DNA of 64,000 bases. Source: Mumia sp. ZJ1417. Lineage in GTDB: Bacteria > Actinomycetota > Actinomycetes > Propionibacteriales > Nocardioidaceae. The stretch lies in contig NZ_CP059901.1 in assembly GCF_014127285.1 (NCBI RefSeq), positions 558,001 through 622,000 on the forward strand. The letters run 5' to 3'. This document shows positions 1 through 8,726 of the stretch, piece after piece. The first letter of the stretch is position 1; every line of letters starts with the position of its first letter. The notes beneath the pieces were generated by a model, which saw nothing but the letters and a program-made list of their open reading frames with translations, was not told the origin of the DNA and searched no databases. The position numbers and the translations under genes are program-made.

Positions 1-1128
1 GATCAGGACCACGTCGTACGACTCCCGCAGCGTGCGCAAGGTCTCCGCCATCGCCTGACTCTGGAGAAGCTCGGCAGGGTTGGGCGGGATCGGCCCGCTC
101 GTGAGGACATCGAGGAACTTGTTGCTCGTCGGCTGGAGCGCGTCGCCGAGGCTGCTCCGACCGATCATCACCGACGTGAGGCCGATGCTCGAGCGGAGCC
201 CGAGGTAGTCGGTGAGCCGCGGTCGCCGGAGGTCACCCTCGACGAGGACGACGCGGTGCTGGGCGATCGCGAGGGTCAGCGCGAGGTTCGTCGCCGTCGT
301 CGACTTGCCCTCGTCGGGGATCGAGCTCGTCACCACGATGACCTTGTTGGACGCGTCGACGTCGACGAACTGGAGGTTGGTCCGCAGGACGCGGAAGGCC
401 TCCGTCCGCGGAGCGAGCAGACCGATCTGGGTGACGAGCGGGCTCTTCGACGCTGCGGAGTCGTACGGGATGGAGCCGAGGACGGGAGCGTCGGTCACCT
501 CCCCGAGGTCGTCGCTCGTGCGCACCGACGTGTCGAGGTTCTCGCGGAGCAGCGCTGCCCCGACCCCGACGAGCAGGCCGAGGAGGAGCGCGAGCCCCAC
601 GGTCCGCTCGATGTTCGGCGTGCTGGGGGTCTCGGGAAGCGTGGCCTCGTCCACGACCGTCGCGGTGATCGGCGCGCGTCCGTTGCGTCCCGCACGCTCC
701 AGCTCTCGTACATAGGTGCTGAATTCTGCCGCGGTCGCCTCTGCGATCCGCTGCGCCTGCTCAGGTTCCGGGTCAGTAGCGCTCACCTCGAGGATCACCG
801 TCTCGGGGACTACCGAGGCGCTGATCTGCTCTGCGAGCTCGCTCGGCGTGGCGTCGAGGTCGAGGCGGTCGGCCACCCGCTCGGCGACAGCCTGCCCGGT
901 GATCAACGTCGCGTACGAGGCAACGCGTTGCTGGGAGAACAGTCCACCTTGATAGGCGTCGGTGCTGTCGGCCTGCGGAGTCGAGACGAACAGTCTCGTC
1001 GTTGAGGTGTACTCCGGCGTCGCCCTGACTAGGAACACCCCGGCGATCGCGAGCGCGACGACGACGCACGCCGTGATGACCCGCCATCGCCTGCGCAGCA
1101 CCTGCAGTAGCTCGTGGACCCCCAACAT
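1..1128 (-). CDS. Wzz-type chain-length determinant fused to tyrosine-kinase-like ATPase (3' end outside window)
   Basis: Polysaccharide co-polymerase of the kind that sets chain length and phosphorylates its own tail, acting at the membrane with the Wzy polymerase. I translated 376 codons from the ATG at 1128; the reading frame is still open at base 1. Visible order: membrane segment at about residues 17-35, extracytoplasmic Wzz region, second membrane segment about 177-194, then a BY-kinase-like ATPase with Walker A (PDEGKST, about 271-277), Walker A' (VVLVEGDLRRP, about 293-303) and the LTSG..PPNP stretch near 343-351. The A' motif has ExD rather than DxD. The C-terminal tyrosine cluster, if present, lies outside. 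It heads the polysaccharide locus, divergent from the glycosyltransferase at 1281. Confidence 0.9.
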   Translation of the reverse strand, partial: MLGVHELLQVLRRRWRVITACVVVALAIAGVFLVRATPEYTSTTRLFVSTPQADSTDAYQGGLFSQQRVASYATLITGQAVAERVADRLDLDATPSELAEQISASVVPETVILEVSATDPEPEQAQRIAEATAAEFSTYVRELERAGRNGRAPITATVVDEATLPETPSTPNIERTVGLALLLGLLVGVGAALLRENLDTSVRTSDDLGEVTDAPVLGSIPYDSAASKSPLVTQIGLLAPRTEAFRVLRTNLQFVDVDASNKVIVVTSSIPDEGKSTTATNLALTLAIAQHRVVLVEGDLRRPRLTDYLGLRSSIGLTSVMIGRSSLGDALQPTSNKFLDVLTSGPIPPNPAELLQSQAMAETLRTLRESYDVVLI

Positions 1129-1280
1129 GCCCCCCTTGGCTCGTCAGTGCCTCCTCACACTAGGACAGGTCGCCAATGACGGCGAGCGATGCGTGCGACC
1201 TGCCGAGGTGGGCGGTGACGACTAGTCTCCCGTCACGTCGGCCGCACCGGGGTTGCCGAACGGATGAGGGGTGGGTCGAG

Positions 1281-2399
1281 ATGTCGCAGGGCAGCACAGC
1301 CGTCCGAGGACGAGTCCTTCACGTCGCCCCCGGTGATGCGATCGCCCGGCTGCAGCCCCAGTTCGGGTTCCAGCAGGAACACGGGTACGACGTGCGTGTG
1401 GCTTGCGGGCGGTCATCCGACGTCAACTGGGCACGGCTCGCACCCTTCGAACCGATCGATATTCCGTTCCCTCGCCGGCCCTTGCCGCACCGCGTGGCCG
1501 CCACGCTCGTGGAGCTCGTACGCGCCGCGCGCGAGTGGAGGCCGACCTACCTCCACCTCCACTCGCCCGCTGTCGCGCTGACCGTACGGTGGGTGCCCCG
1601 TTCGTGCTGGCCGGTCGGGATGCAGATGGTCTATACCGTTCACGGGTACGGCCATGTCTGGCCGCCACGGGGCCGCGCCCGCGCCATCCAACAGGCAGAG
1701 CGGGTGCTGGCACGGCGCACGGACCTCATGCTCTTCCAGAGCACCGAGGACCTCGACGAGTCGCGTGGGCGCCGCTACAACAGCCGGCTGCGCTACCTCG
1801 GCAACGGCGTCGAGGACGCATGGTTCGACATGGTGCCCGCCCCCCGATCGACAGGGCCGCTCGAAATCGTCTACGTCGGCCGGATGGTTGAGGAGAAGGG
1901 CGTGCTCGACCTGGTGGAAGCGGTCCGAGGACTGGAGGGGGTTCGGCTGCACCTTGTCGGTGCTGCCGAACCTACTGACCCGCGCCCTGTCGACCCCGCG
2001 GCCATCGCCGCGACGGCCGCGCCGGGTACGGTCGTCGTCCATGGTCGTGTGGATCAGCCCACGCTGCGCCAGGTGGTCGCCGACGCCGACGTGCTGTGTC
2101 TCCCGAGCTACCGCGAAGGGGTTCCGCAGAGTGTCATCGAGGCCCTCGCGGCCGGGCGGCCGACTGTCGTCACGGACGTGCGGGGATGCCGTGAGCTGGT
2201 CGACGACGGCGTCAACGGCTACGTGGTGCGAGCGCGCGACCCGGCAGGCCTACGGCTTGCCCTGCAGCGGATGCGTGACCTGCCTGCTGCCGAGTACGCG
2301 CGGATGTCGACGGCAGCCCGAAGCTCCGTCGCACAAGGACGACGTCTCGAGAACGTCCACGCACGCCTGCTCGAGGCGTACCGCGAGCTCGAGCCATGA
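1281..2399 (+). CDS. Glycosyltransferase family 4 (GT-B)
   Basis: Predicted cytoplasmic retaining glycosyltransferase adding one sugar to the lipid-linked polysaccharide repeat. The 372-residue product has the GT-B layout: an N-terminal acceptor half with VYTVHGYGH (about 115-123), a linker with YVGRMVEEKG (about 195-204) and the donor-binding EGVPQSVIEA stretch (about 278-287), which fits the E-x7-E motif. I chose ATG 1281 because a purine-rich GATGAGGGG lies just upstream; an in-frame extension back to 1176 encodes residues without family character. Donor and acceptor sugars cannot be told from sequence. It faces the next glycosyltransferase tail to tail. Confidence 0.88.
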   Translation: MSQGSTAVRGRVLHVAPGDAIARLQPQFGFQQEHGYDVRVACGRSSDVNWARLAPFEPIDIPFPRRPLPHRVAATLVELVRAAREWRPTYLHLHSPAVALTVRWVPRSCWPVGMQMVYTVHGYGHVWPPRGRARAIQQAERVLARRTDLMLFQSTEDLDESRGRRYNSRLRYLGNGVEDAWFDMVPAPRSTGPLEIVYVGRMVEEKGVLDLVEAVRGLEGVRLHLVGAAEPTDPRPVDPAAIAATAAPGTVVVHGRVDQPTLRQVVADADVLCLPSYREGVPQSVIEALAAGRPTVVTDVRGCRELVDDGVNGYVVRARDPAGLRLALQRMRDLPAAEYARMSTAARSSVAQGRRLENVHARLLEAYRELEP

Positions 2400-2414
2400 G
2401 CCGGGGGCCCGGCG

Positions 2415-3479
2415 TCATCCGAGCACGAGCTTGCGCCAGGTCGGCTCCCAGCTGGCGAAGCTGTAGTTCTCCTGGACGTGTGCGAGTGCGGCACGTCCCG
2501 CAGAAGCGCGGAGGTACTCCGGCGCCGTGAGGACCTCGGTGAGCGCGTCGTCCCACTCCGTGTCGGTTGCTGGAGCCCAGCCTCCGCAGCCTGTGACGAC
2601 GTCCCGGTTGACACCCACCGGGCTCGCGACGACCGGTAGCGCGGTCGCGCCGTACTGCAACAGCTTGTAGGCGCACTTTCCGCGGGTGAAAGGGGTGTCG
2701 GGCAGCGGCATGATGCCGACGTCCGCGTCGGCGAGCAGCGAGAGCGCATCAGCGCTCCACGTGACCCTGTCGGCGACGGGAGCGAGGGCACCGAGCGGGC
2801 CCTCTCCCGCACTGATCACGGTGATTCTTCCGCCGACACGGTCGAGACACGCGCGGAGGGAGCGGGCGACTGCGACGAGGAAGGCTTCTGTCGCAGGAGA
2901 GCCGAGCCACACCACACGAGGCGTCTCGCGTCCCTCGTACGAGGACTTCGGCCGGTAGGAGCTCGGCTCGATACAGCTCGGGACGACCGTCACCGGCGTG
3001 CCAGCCGGGGCGGCGGCTCGCGCCTCTTCCGCGAGCGTCGCGTTCCCCGCGATGACCTGGTCGGCGCTCGCGAGACTGCGCTGCCAGACGCGACGGCGCG
3101 ACCATGCCCTCCTGAGGGCAGAGTCGGGATAGTGGGCGAGCGAGTCGTCGAAGTCGTACACGCCCCGGCGTGCCGTGCTCAGCAGCCGCGACTCCAGCCC
3201 TCCGTTGCTGAACGGGGAGGCCGCCCTGCTCAGGAGGACGGTGGAGTTGTCGACCCGGCAGGCGTCGCGCCGCAAGCGGACCTCCGCGCGCACCGCTGCG
3301 GGGAGCCGGCGACCCAGCGTGCGCGGTGCCGCGTCCCTGGTGCCGGCGTACTCCCACGAGACCGCCGGGATCTGCAGGTGATCGACCCAGTCGTGGAGTC
3401 GGACTCGGGCGCTCGCGGCGCCCCGGCCGTACGCTGCCACGGTGATCAACCCTGGCGACTCGATGCTCACGGGAACCAT
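2415..3479 (-). CDS. Glycosyltransferase (GT-B, group 1-like)
   Basis: Second glycosyltransferase of the locus. Visible features are GRGAASARVRLHDW near the N-terminus, VIAGNATLAEEA in the middle, VVWLGSPATEAFL as the start of the donor domain, and ADADVGIMPLPD followed by GKCAYKLLQYGATALPVVASPVGVN at the expected C-terminal donor site; the K-L-L-Q-Y segment is typical of this subgroup. The start is uncertain: the open frame runs to a TTG at 3536, an ATG lies at 3479, and GTG or TTG codons lie a little further in. None has a convincing Shine-Dalgarno. The conserved part begins about 13 residues after the chosen ATG. Substrate not predictable. Confidence 0.82.
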   Translation of the reverse strand: MVPVSIESPGLITVAAYGRGAASARVRLHDWVDHLQIPAVSWEYAGTRDAAPRTLGRRLPAAVRAEVRLRRDACRVDNSTVLLSRAASPFSNGGLESRLLSTARRGVYDFDDSLAHYPDSALRRAWSRRRVWQRSLASADQVIAGNATLAEEARAAAPAGTPVTVVPSCIEPSSYRPKSSYEGRETPRVVWLGSPATEAFLVAVARSLRACLDRVGGRITVISAGEGPLGALAPVADRVTWSADALSLLADADVGIMPLPDTPFTRGKCAYKLLQYGATALPVVASPVGVNRDVVTGCGGWAPATDTEWDDALTEVLTAPEYLRASAGRAALAHVQENYSFASWEPTWRKLVLG

Positions 3480-3542
3480 GATGGGGGAGTTCAGCGCATC
3501 TGCCACCCGGAGGCGAGACCGGCGACGAGCAGGCAATGATCG

Positions 3543-4808
3543 ATGAGCCGTCCCGGCAGCGAGCTCCTGAGGGCGTCTGCCCGACTGACCCTTCCCACCG
3601 TGCTTGCGGTGGGCCTGGGGGCGGTGACGGCGATCGTCACAGCACGGTCACTCGGCCCGACCGGGCGCGGGCAGCTCGTCCTCGCGCTGACCGTCGTGAC
3701 GATCAGCTCGGTCGTCCTGACCCTCGGGCTGGACACGGCGGCACGATTCGCGCTGGTACGTGCTGAGACCGGCGTGACCGCAGGGGCGTACCTGGGTGCC
3801 TCGCTCATCCTCGTGGTGGTCGAGACCGTCGTGGTGGCCGCCGTCCTGGTCGCCACAGGGAAGTGGGGTGACGTCCAGTTCTCGCGCGACCTCGTCTTGC
3901 TCTCCTCGGCGTTCGCCGCGGTGTTCCACAGCGCGGCGATGCTCCGAGGACTTCTGAGTGCGTACGGTCACCTTCTCGTGACAGCGTGCGCATCTGCCGG
4001 CGGCGTGGTGCTGACGTTTGTGCTCGTGTGCGGTTTTGCCCTCCGTGACAGCGGAGCAGTGGATGTCTATCTGATCGCGTTCGGACTGGGTGCGTTGCTC
4101 GAGCTCGTGGTCCTCGGCGCGTACGGTGCGGCGCGCGGGCTCCTGCGGGCACCCGCCTTCGCGCTGTCCTCGTGGCGGACTCTGGTGCGCCTCGGGATTC
4201 CTGCCCTCGGCATCGTGGGTGCCCGGACGGTGGTGTTCCGTCTGGACAGGTATGTGGTCGGGGTCGTGATGGGTGCCGGAGCAGCAGGTGTCTACTCCAT
4301 CGCTTCGACCGTGAGCGAGGCGCTCCGTTTCGCGCCCCGGATCTTGAGCGAGGTCGTCCTGCACCGGGTCGCGACGCGCCGAGGATCGACGGTGGCCGTC
4401 GAGCACGCGCGCTTGGTGCTCGTGGTCGTCACCGCCCCCATCCTGATCGTGATCGCCGTGTTCGCGCCGCAGATCATCACGCTCCTGGTCGGGCCGGAGT
4501 TCCTCGACGCGGTGCTGCCTTTGCGGATCCTTCTGATCGGGGAGCTGGCGGTCGTCTCCTTCTGGGTCGACCTCAACCACCTGGCAGGGATGGGGCGCTT
4601 CGGTCGCGCGAGCGTGATGTGCCTCGCGGTGGCGGCAGCAGTCGTCGCCCTCGACCTCTGGCTCATTCCCACCCTCGGGCTGGCAGGGGCAGCGATCGCG
4701 AGCGTGGCTGGCTACCTCGGGTTTGCCGTGGCCGCCCGCGCGGGCAAACGCTCAGCATCTCGCGAGGATGAGCCAGACGATCGGCGCGTCAGCGGGGGAC
4801 CCGCCTGA
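3543..4808 (+). CDS. Polysaccharide flippase, MOP/Wzx-like
   Basis: Multi-spanning membrane protein of 421 residues predicted to flip the undecaprenyl-linked repeat unit to the outer face. Sequence shows about 12 hydrophobic spans; the N-terminal ARSLGPTGRGQLVLAL and the mid-protein VFRLDRYVVGVVMGAGAAGVYSIA are typical of Wzx/MOP members, the latter matching the start of the second six-helix half. The tail is short and charged. Start ATG 3543 lies 64 bases from the ATG chosen for the divergent glycosyltransferase. The last 20 bases overlap the 3' end of the convergent methyltransferase gene. Serves with the Wzy-like protein at 5498. Confidence 0.87.
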   Translation: MSRPGSELLRASARLTLPTVLAVGLGAVTAIVTARSLGPTGRGQLVLALTVVTISSVVLTLGLDTAARFALVRAETGVTAGAYLGASLILVVVETVVVAAVLVATGKWGDVQFSRDLVLLSSAFAAVFHSAAMLRGLLSAYGHLLVTACASAGGVVLTFVLVCGFALRDSGAVDVYLIAFGLGALLELVVLGAYGAARGLLRAPAFALSSWRTLVRLGIPALGIVGARTVVFRLDRYVVGVVMGAGAAGVYSIASTVSEALRFAPRILSEVVLHRVATRRGSTVAVEHARLVLVVVTAPILIVIAVFAPQIITLLVGPEFLDAVLPLRILLIGELAVVSFWVDLNHLAGMGRFGRASVMCLAVAAAVVALDLWLIPTLGLAGAAIASVAGYLGFAVAARAGKRSASREDEPDDRRVSGGPA

Positions 4809-5478
4809 CCGTGTAGGCGATCTCGTAGCAGGGGAGGATCCAGCAGACGTGCTCCTCGTACAGCTCCTGGGTCCACGTCGACAGGTTGACCCATGCGGAG
4901 AGCACCTTCTTCACGGCATGGCGTGCGTAGAACGGCGGCGATGACTTGAAGACGTACCGGGTGGAGGTCAGCACCAGCGGGAGCGGAGCCTCGTAGTGGG
5001 GGACCCCGCGGCGCAGCGCGGTGCGCTCGACCCAGTATCCGAACGTGTAGAGGCCGAAGAATTGCCGGTGCGTCGGGTCTGAGTAGAACGCAGGGTTGGA
5101 GAAGTGAGGCACTACCGTCACGCACGTGCCGCCGTCGACGAGCACGCGCGAGATCTCGCTGAGGACCTCGCGCGCATCGTCGACATGCTCCAGAAAATGC
5201 TCGCTGTAGACCGACTCGACGCTCGCGTCCGGGATCGTGCGGAGCACCTCCAGCGCGTCCCCGACGACATCGACTGCCGGGAGCGGTCGCGTGTCGATCC
5301 CCACCGCGCGGGGGTCACGCTTGGCTGCGCCGCAACCGAGCTCGAGACGGAGGGGACGGGTGGCGAGACTCGGCATGCGCAGCACTGTATGAGGGCCCTC
5401 GCCCTGCTGCACGGTGACGAACCTGACCGCTGATGCACCTGGGCACTCCGCGAGAAGCGCTCGTGCGGCAGAGGCCAC
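4789..5478 (-). CDS. SAM-dependent methyltransferase, class I
   Basis: Rossmann-fold methyltransferase (Methyltransf_11 type) of 229 residues, likely modifying a sugar of the repeat or its precursor. Motif I LELGCGAAKRDPRAVGID is at about 43-60, followed by DVVGDALEVL, SVYSEHFLEHVDDAREVLSE and RVLVDGGTCVTVVPHF. A C-terminal aromatic stretch follows. The open frame starts at GTG 5478; an ATG at 5376 (residue 35) is the alternative and would leave a protein starting just before motif I. Neither has a good ribosome site. Divergent from the polymerase at 5498 with only 19 bases between, so the promoters must overlap the coding ends. Confidence 0.83.
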   Translation of the reverse strand: MASAARALLAECPGASAVRFVTVQQGEGPHTVLRMPSLATRPLRLELGCGAAKRDPRAVGIDTRPLPAVDVVGDALEVLRTIPDASVESVYSEHFLEHVDDAREVLSEISRVLVDGGTCVTVVPHFSNPAFYSDPTHRQFFGLYTFGYWVERTALRRGVPHYEAPLPLVLTSTRYVFKSSPPFYARHAVKKVLSAWVNLSTWTQELYEEHVCWILPCYEIAYTVRRVPR

Positions 5479-5497
5479 CCGGATTTAGCATGCGACG

Positions 5498-6829
5498 GTG
5501 ACCATCGCGGGCAGGGCAGCGGCGGCGGCCCCTGACATGGAGGTGCGCGAGCTCGGGGACGGCGCTTCGCGCCGCCCACTCCGCGCAAACGTGCTGCCGG
5601 TGGCAGGCGCCCTCGCTTTCGCCTACGTGCTGGCGCGACCGGTGACGGCGGGCAACGTCCTCTATCCGTTGCTGGCGGTGGGGGCGATCGCTTGTGGTGT
5701 GACGATCGTCGCGAAGCGGCGCCCGATGTCGCGTCGCCTGCTCGGCGCTCTCCTCATCGTCCTCGTCCTCGGCGCGATCGGCTCGCTGATAGGGGTCGCG
5801 AACCCAGGCTTCATCAGCGGTTTCAGTGTCTGGGTGATCGCCCCCGTGCTCTTCGCCAGCTACACGTTCGTGGTGACCGAGCGAGGACTGAGGATGCTCC
5901 TCGTGACAGCCGCCGTTGCCACGTCCGTCACGTCTGCCCTGCTCATCCTGTACGTGCAGGGTGAGCGGGGCACGCTTCCGGACCTCATCCCCGATGCCCT
6001 CGTGACCGAGGGCGGGCTGATCTACGATCCGTACGCCAACGCACTCCGCTATCACGGTCTCTCGACCCTCGTGGGCGCGCTGCCGATGTGGATGGCGAGC
6101 CTCCTCGTCCCTCGACACGCGCTCCTGCCGCCTGTGTGGCTTCGTCTCGTCGCGACGCTCTTGTGCACGCTCGCCGCACTGCACAGTGGGCGGCGTGGCA
6201 TCGTCGTGGCAGCCGCAGCTGCGGTCGTCATGGCCGGCGCAGCGGTGATGGTGTGGCGGCGACGTGAGGGGCGTGAGACGACCGGTGGGCGCGGCTCGTC
6301 AGTGCTGATCGCCGGCTCGGCGGTCCTCGCGGTGGTGGCTGTGGTGGGCAGTCGGTCGGCGCTCACGCAGAGCTCTTGGGATGCCGTCGTCGACTTTCTG
6401 TTTGGGGACGGCGCGGTCAGCGGCAACGGCGTGCGACGCGAGCAGGCCGCTCGGCTCCTGCAAGCCTGGGGGGAGAGCCCGTGGTGGGGCCAGGGCTTCG
6501 GAGCCCGGCTTCCGGACTACCTGCGTAGCGTGGAGAGGCCCTGGAACTTCGAGCTCCAGTACCACATGCTCATCTTCCAGGTGGGCCTGCTCGGTCTCGT
6601 GCTGCTGTTGGCGGCGGCCGGCCTCGTGGTCGGGGCGGTCGTCCAAGGCCTGCGGCGGCGCCCCGATCTCTTCCCGGTCGTCGTCGTGACGGGGAGTGCG
6701 ATGGTGGGATTCCTGGTCGCCAATGCCACGAACCCCTACCTCCAGGCTCCAGGGCATTTGTGGGCGATTGCGCTCTTCCTTGCGTGTGTCAACGTCGCGT
6801 CAACGGCGCCCACGCGCCACGAACCGTGA
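5498..6829 (+). CDS. O-antigen polymerase/ligase-like membrane protein (Wzy_C)
   Basis: Integral membrane protein of 443 residues with about 11-12 hydrophobic spans. The segment after GDGAVSGNGVRREQAARLLQAW, with WGQGFGARLPDYLR and then NFELQYHMLIFQVGLLGLVLL, is the large periplasmic loop and following helix of the Wzy_C/O-antigen ligase family. LHSGRRGIVVAAAAA is the other conserved element. Predicted role: polymerising or transferring undecaprenyl-linked units outside the membrane. Starts at GTG 5498 or, less likely, ATG 5537. Followed 70 bases later by the dehydratase gene. Confidence 0.85.
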   Translation: MTIAGRAAAAAPDMEVRELGDGASRRPLRANVLPVAGALAFAYVLARPVTAGNVLYPLLAVGAIACGVTIVAKRRPMSRRLLGALLIVLVLGAIGSLIGVANPGFISGFSVWVIAPVLFASYTFVVTERGLRMLLVTAAVATSVTSALLILYVQGERGTLPDLIPDALVTEGGLIYDPYANALRYHGLSTLVGALPMWMASLLVPRHALLPPVWLRLVATLLCTLAALHSGRRGIVVAAAAAVVMAGAAVMVWRRREGRETTGGRGSSVLIAGSAVLAVVAVVGSRSALTQSSWDAVVDFLFGDGAVSGNGVRREQAARLLQAWGESPWWGQGFGARLPDYLRSVERPWNFELQYHMLIFQVGLLGLVLLLAAAGLVVGAVVQGLRRRPDLFPVVVVTGSAMVGFLVANATNPYLQAPGHLWAIALFLACVNVASTAPTRHEP

Positions 6830-6899
6830 GCCGACGAGGTGCCGGAGGGCGATTTGCCCGTTATCGTCCCTGGTGCAAGCCTCGGGGGGAAGGATTTCG

Positions 6900-8726
6900 G
6901 TGGGTGCCACACGCCAGTGGCTGCGCCAGCACCGTTCGTCAGTGCTCGTCGGCTACGACAGTCTCGCCTGGTTCGCCGCAACCTTGGGTGCGGCTGTTGC
7001 CAGGTTCGACGGTGACCTCTCGAAGGTGAACCTGCCGGGCGTCATCGGCCTTTCTGCTCTGCTCTGCGCCGCCTATCTTGCTTTCGGGAGCGTGTTCCGT
7101 CTCCACAGCGGCCGTGCGGTGACCGGCAGTCTTGAGGAGGTCGTCCTCGTCACAGGAGTGGGTGTGAGCGCCGGTCTCGTCGGCTTCTCGCTCAACGTCG
7201 TCATCGACCCGCAGTGGGTGCCCCGCGCAGTGCCGATCGGGGCAACCGTCCTTGCCGTCGCTCTTATCGCCTGGGGCCGGGTCGTATGGCGGCGCTGGAA
7301 GGAAAGGGATCTGCGGTTCGTGGGTCCGGAAGCGACGCACGTCCTCGTCGTGGGCGCGGGGGAGGGTGCCCGTCAGCTCGTCCGCGCGATCCACCGCGAT
7401 CCCCATGCGCGATGGCGCCCTGTGGGACTCATCGATGACGACCCGCTCAATCGACACCTGAGAATCGAAGGCGTGCCCGTCGTCGGCGGGAGGAGCATGA
7501 TCGCCGAGGCGGTTCAGGAACACGGGGTCGAGACGATCATCGTCGCCATCCCCTCGGCGAGGCGAGAGCTGGTCCGTGCGGTCGCCGACACGGCAGAGTC
7601 CCTCAATGTCGACGTCAAGGTGCTGCCGCAGGTGTCGGAGATCCTGGAGGCCAATGTCGGGATCGAGGACGTGCGCGACCTCGACATCTCAGATCTGCTC
7701 GGCAGAGCGCAGGTGCAGACGGACCTGAAGAGCATCTCCGACTGCCTGACAGGCCGCCGAGTCCTCGTTACCGGGGCGGGCGGATCGATCGGGAGCGAGC
7801 TTTGTCGCCAGCTCCGTCGGCTTGGGCCTCAGACCCTGGTGATGCTCGACCATGACGAGTCCGCACTCCATACGACGCAGATGGATGTCTACGGCCGCGC
7901 CACCATGGCGACCGACGACGTGGTGCTGGCCGACATCCGCGACGCTGAAGCGCTCCGCTCGGTCTTCGAGACGCACCGACCGGAGGTGGTCTTCCATGCT
8001 GCGGCGCTCAAACACCTCCCTGTCCTCGAGCGGTTCCCTGGCGAGGCGGTGAAGACCAATGTTTGGGGGACGCAGAATGTGCTGGAGGCGGCGCGGGCGG
8101 CGCACGTCGACCGGTTCATCAACATCTCGACGGACAAGGCGGCCAACCCGATCAGCGTCCTGGGCTACTCCAAACGGGTCGCCGAGGGACTCACAGCCGC
8201 GTGCGACCACAACTCCGCGGGCACCTACGTCAGCGTGCGTTTCGGCAACGTGCTCGGTAGCCGCGGATCAGTCGCCACGGCCTTCATGCGCCAAATCGCC
8301 GAAGGCCGGCCGTTGACGGTCACCCACCCGGATGCGACGCGCTACTTCATGACGATCGCGGAGGCGGTCGGCCTCGTGATCCAGGCGGCGGCGATCGGAC
8401 GCGGAGCTGAGGTTCTCGTTCTCGATATGGGGGAGCCGGTGAACATCCACTCGTTTGCGCGCAGGCTCATCGCGCTGTCGCACGCGACGGTCGGTGTCGA
8501 GTTCATCGGCCTGAGACCTGGCGAGAAGGTGCACGAGGAGCTGCTCGGCGACGGAGAGGTCGATGTGCGGCCGGAGCACCCAGCCGTTTCGCACGTTCCC
8601 GTCCCGCCGTTGCCCTTCACGGCCGTGGCCGGACTCGATCCCGGTGCATCGCCGCCGGCGGTGATCCGCGGCATGCAGCGCCTCACGCAGCGTCTCCCGG
8701 TCGAGCTCGCCGAGGAGGCGGGGTGA
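6900..8726 (+). CDS. Membrane-anchored UDP-GlcNAc 4,6-dehydratase, PglF/CapD-like
   Basis: Predicted first enzyme of a deoxy-amino sugar pathway, making UDP-4-keto-6-deoxy-GlcNAc. The 608-residue protein has four N-terminal membrane helices (to about 140), a CoA-binding-type nucleotide fold with VVGAGEGARQL (about 149-159) and an extended SDR domain with VTGAGGSIGSE (about 288-298), ISTDKAANP (about 410-418) and Y-S-K with the catalytic-region lysine near 425. This is the long PglF/WbpM type, not the soluble short type. GTG 6900 is chosen: an exceptionally strong GGGGGGAAGGA sits six bases upstream, and upstream codons belong to the polymerase tail in another frame. Stop overlaps the next start (GTGA). 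Confidence 0.92.
   Translation: MGATRQWLRQHRSSVLVGYDSLAWFAATLGAAVARFDGDLSKVNLPGVIGLSALLCAAYLAFGSVFRLHSGRAVTGSLEEVVLVTGVGVSAGLVGFSLNVVIDPQWVPRAVPIGATVLAVALIAWGRVVWRRWKERDLRFVGPEATHVLVVGAGEGARQLVRAIHRDPHARWRPVGLIDDDPLNRHLRIEGVPVVGGRSMIAEAVQEHGVETIIVAIPSARRELVRAVADTAESLNVDVKVLPQVSEILEANVGIEDVRDLDISDLLGRAQVQTDLKSISDCLTGRRVLVTGAGGSIGSELCRQLRRLGPQTLVMLDHDESALHTTQMDVYGRATMATDDVVLADIRDAEALRSVFETHRPEVVFHAAALKHLPVLERFPGEAVKTNVWGTQNVLEAARAAHVDRFINISTDKAANPISVLGYSKRVAEGLTAACDHNSAGTYVSVRFGNVLGSRGSVATAFMRQIAEGRPLTVTHPDATRYFMTIAEAVGLVIQAAAIGRGAEVLVLDMGEPVNIHSFARRLIALSHATVGVEFIGLRPGEKVHEELLGDGEVDVRPEHPAVSHVPVPPLPFTAVAGLDPGASPPAVIRGMQRLTQRLPVELAEEAG

Noticed and set aside
773-1087. Small minus-strand open frames at 495-713 and 773-1087
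   Set aside because: They are out of frame with the Wzz/kinase gene that runs from 1128 off the left edge and fully explains the region.
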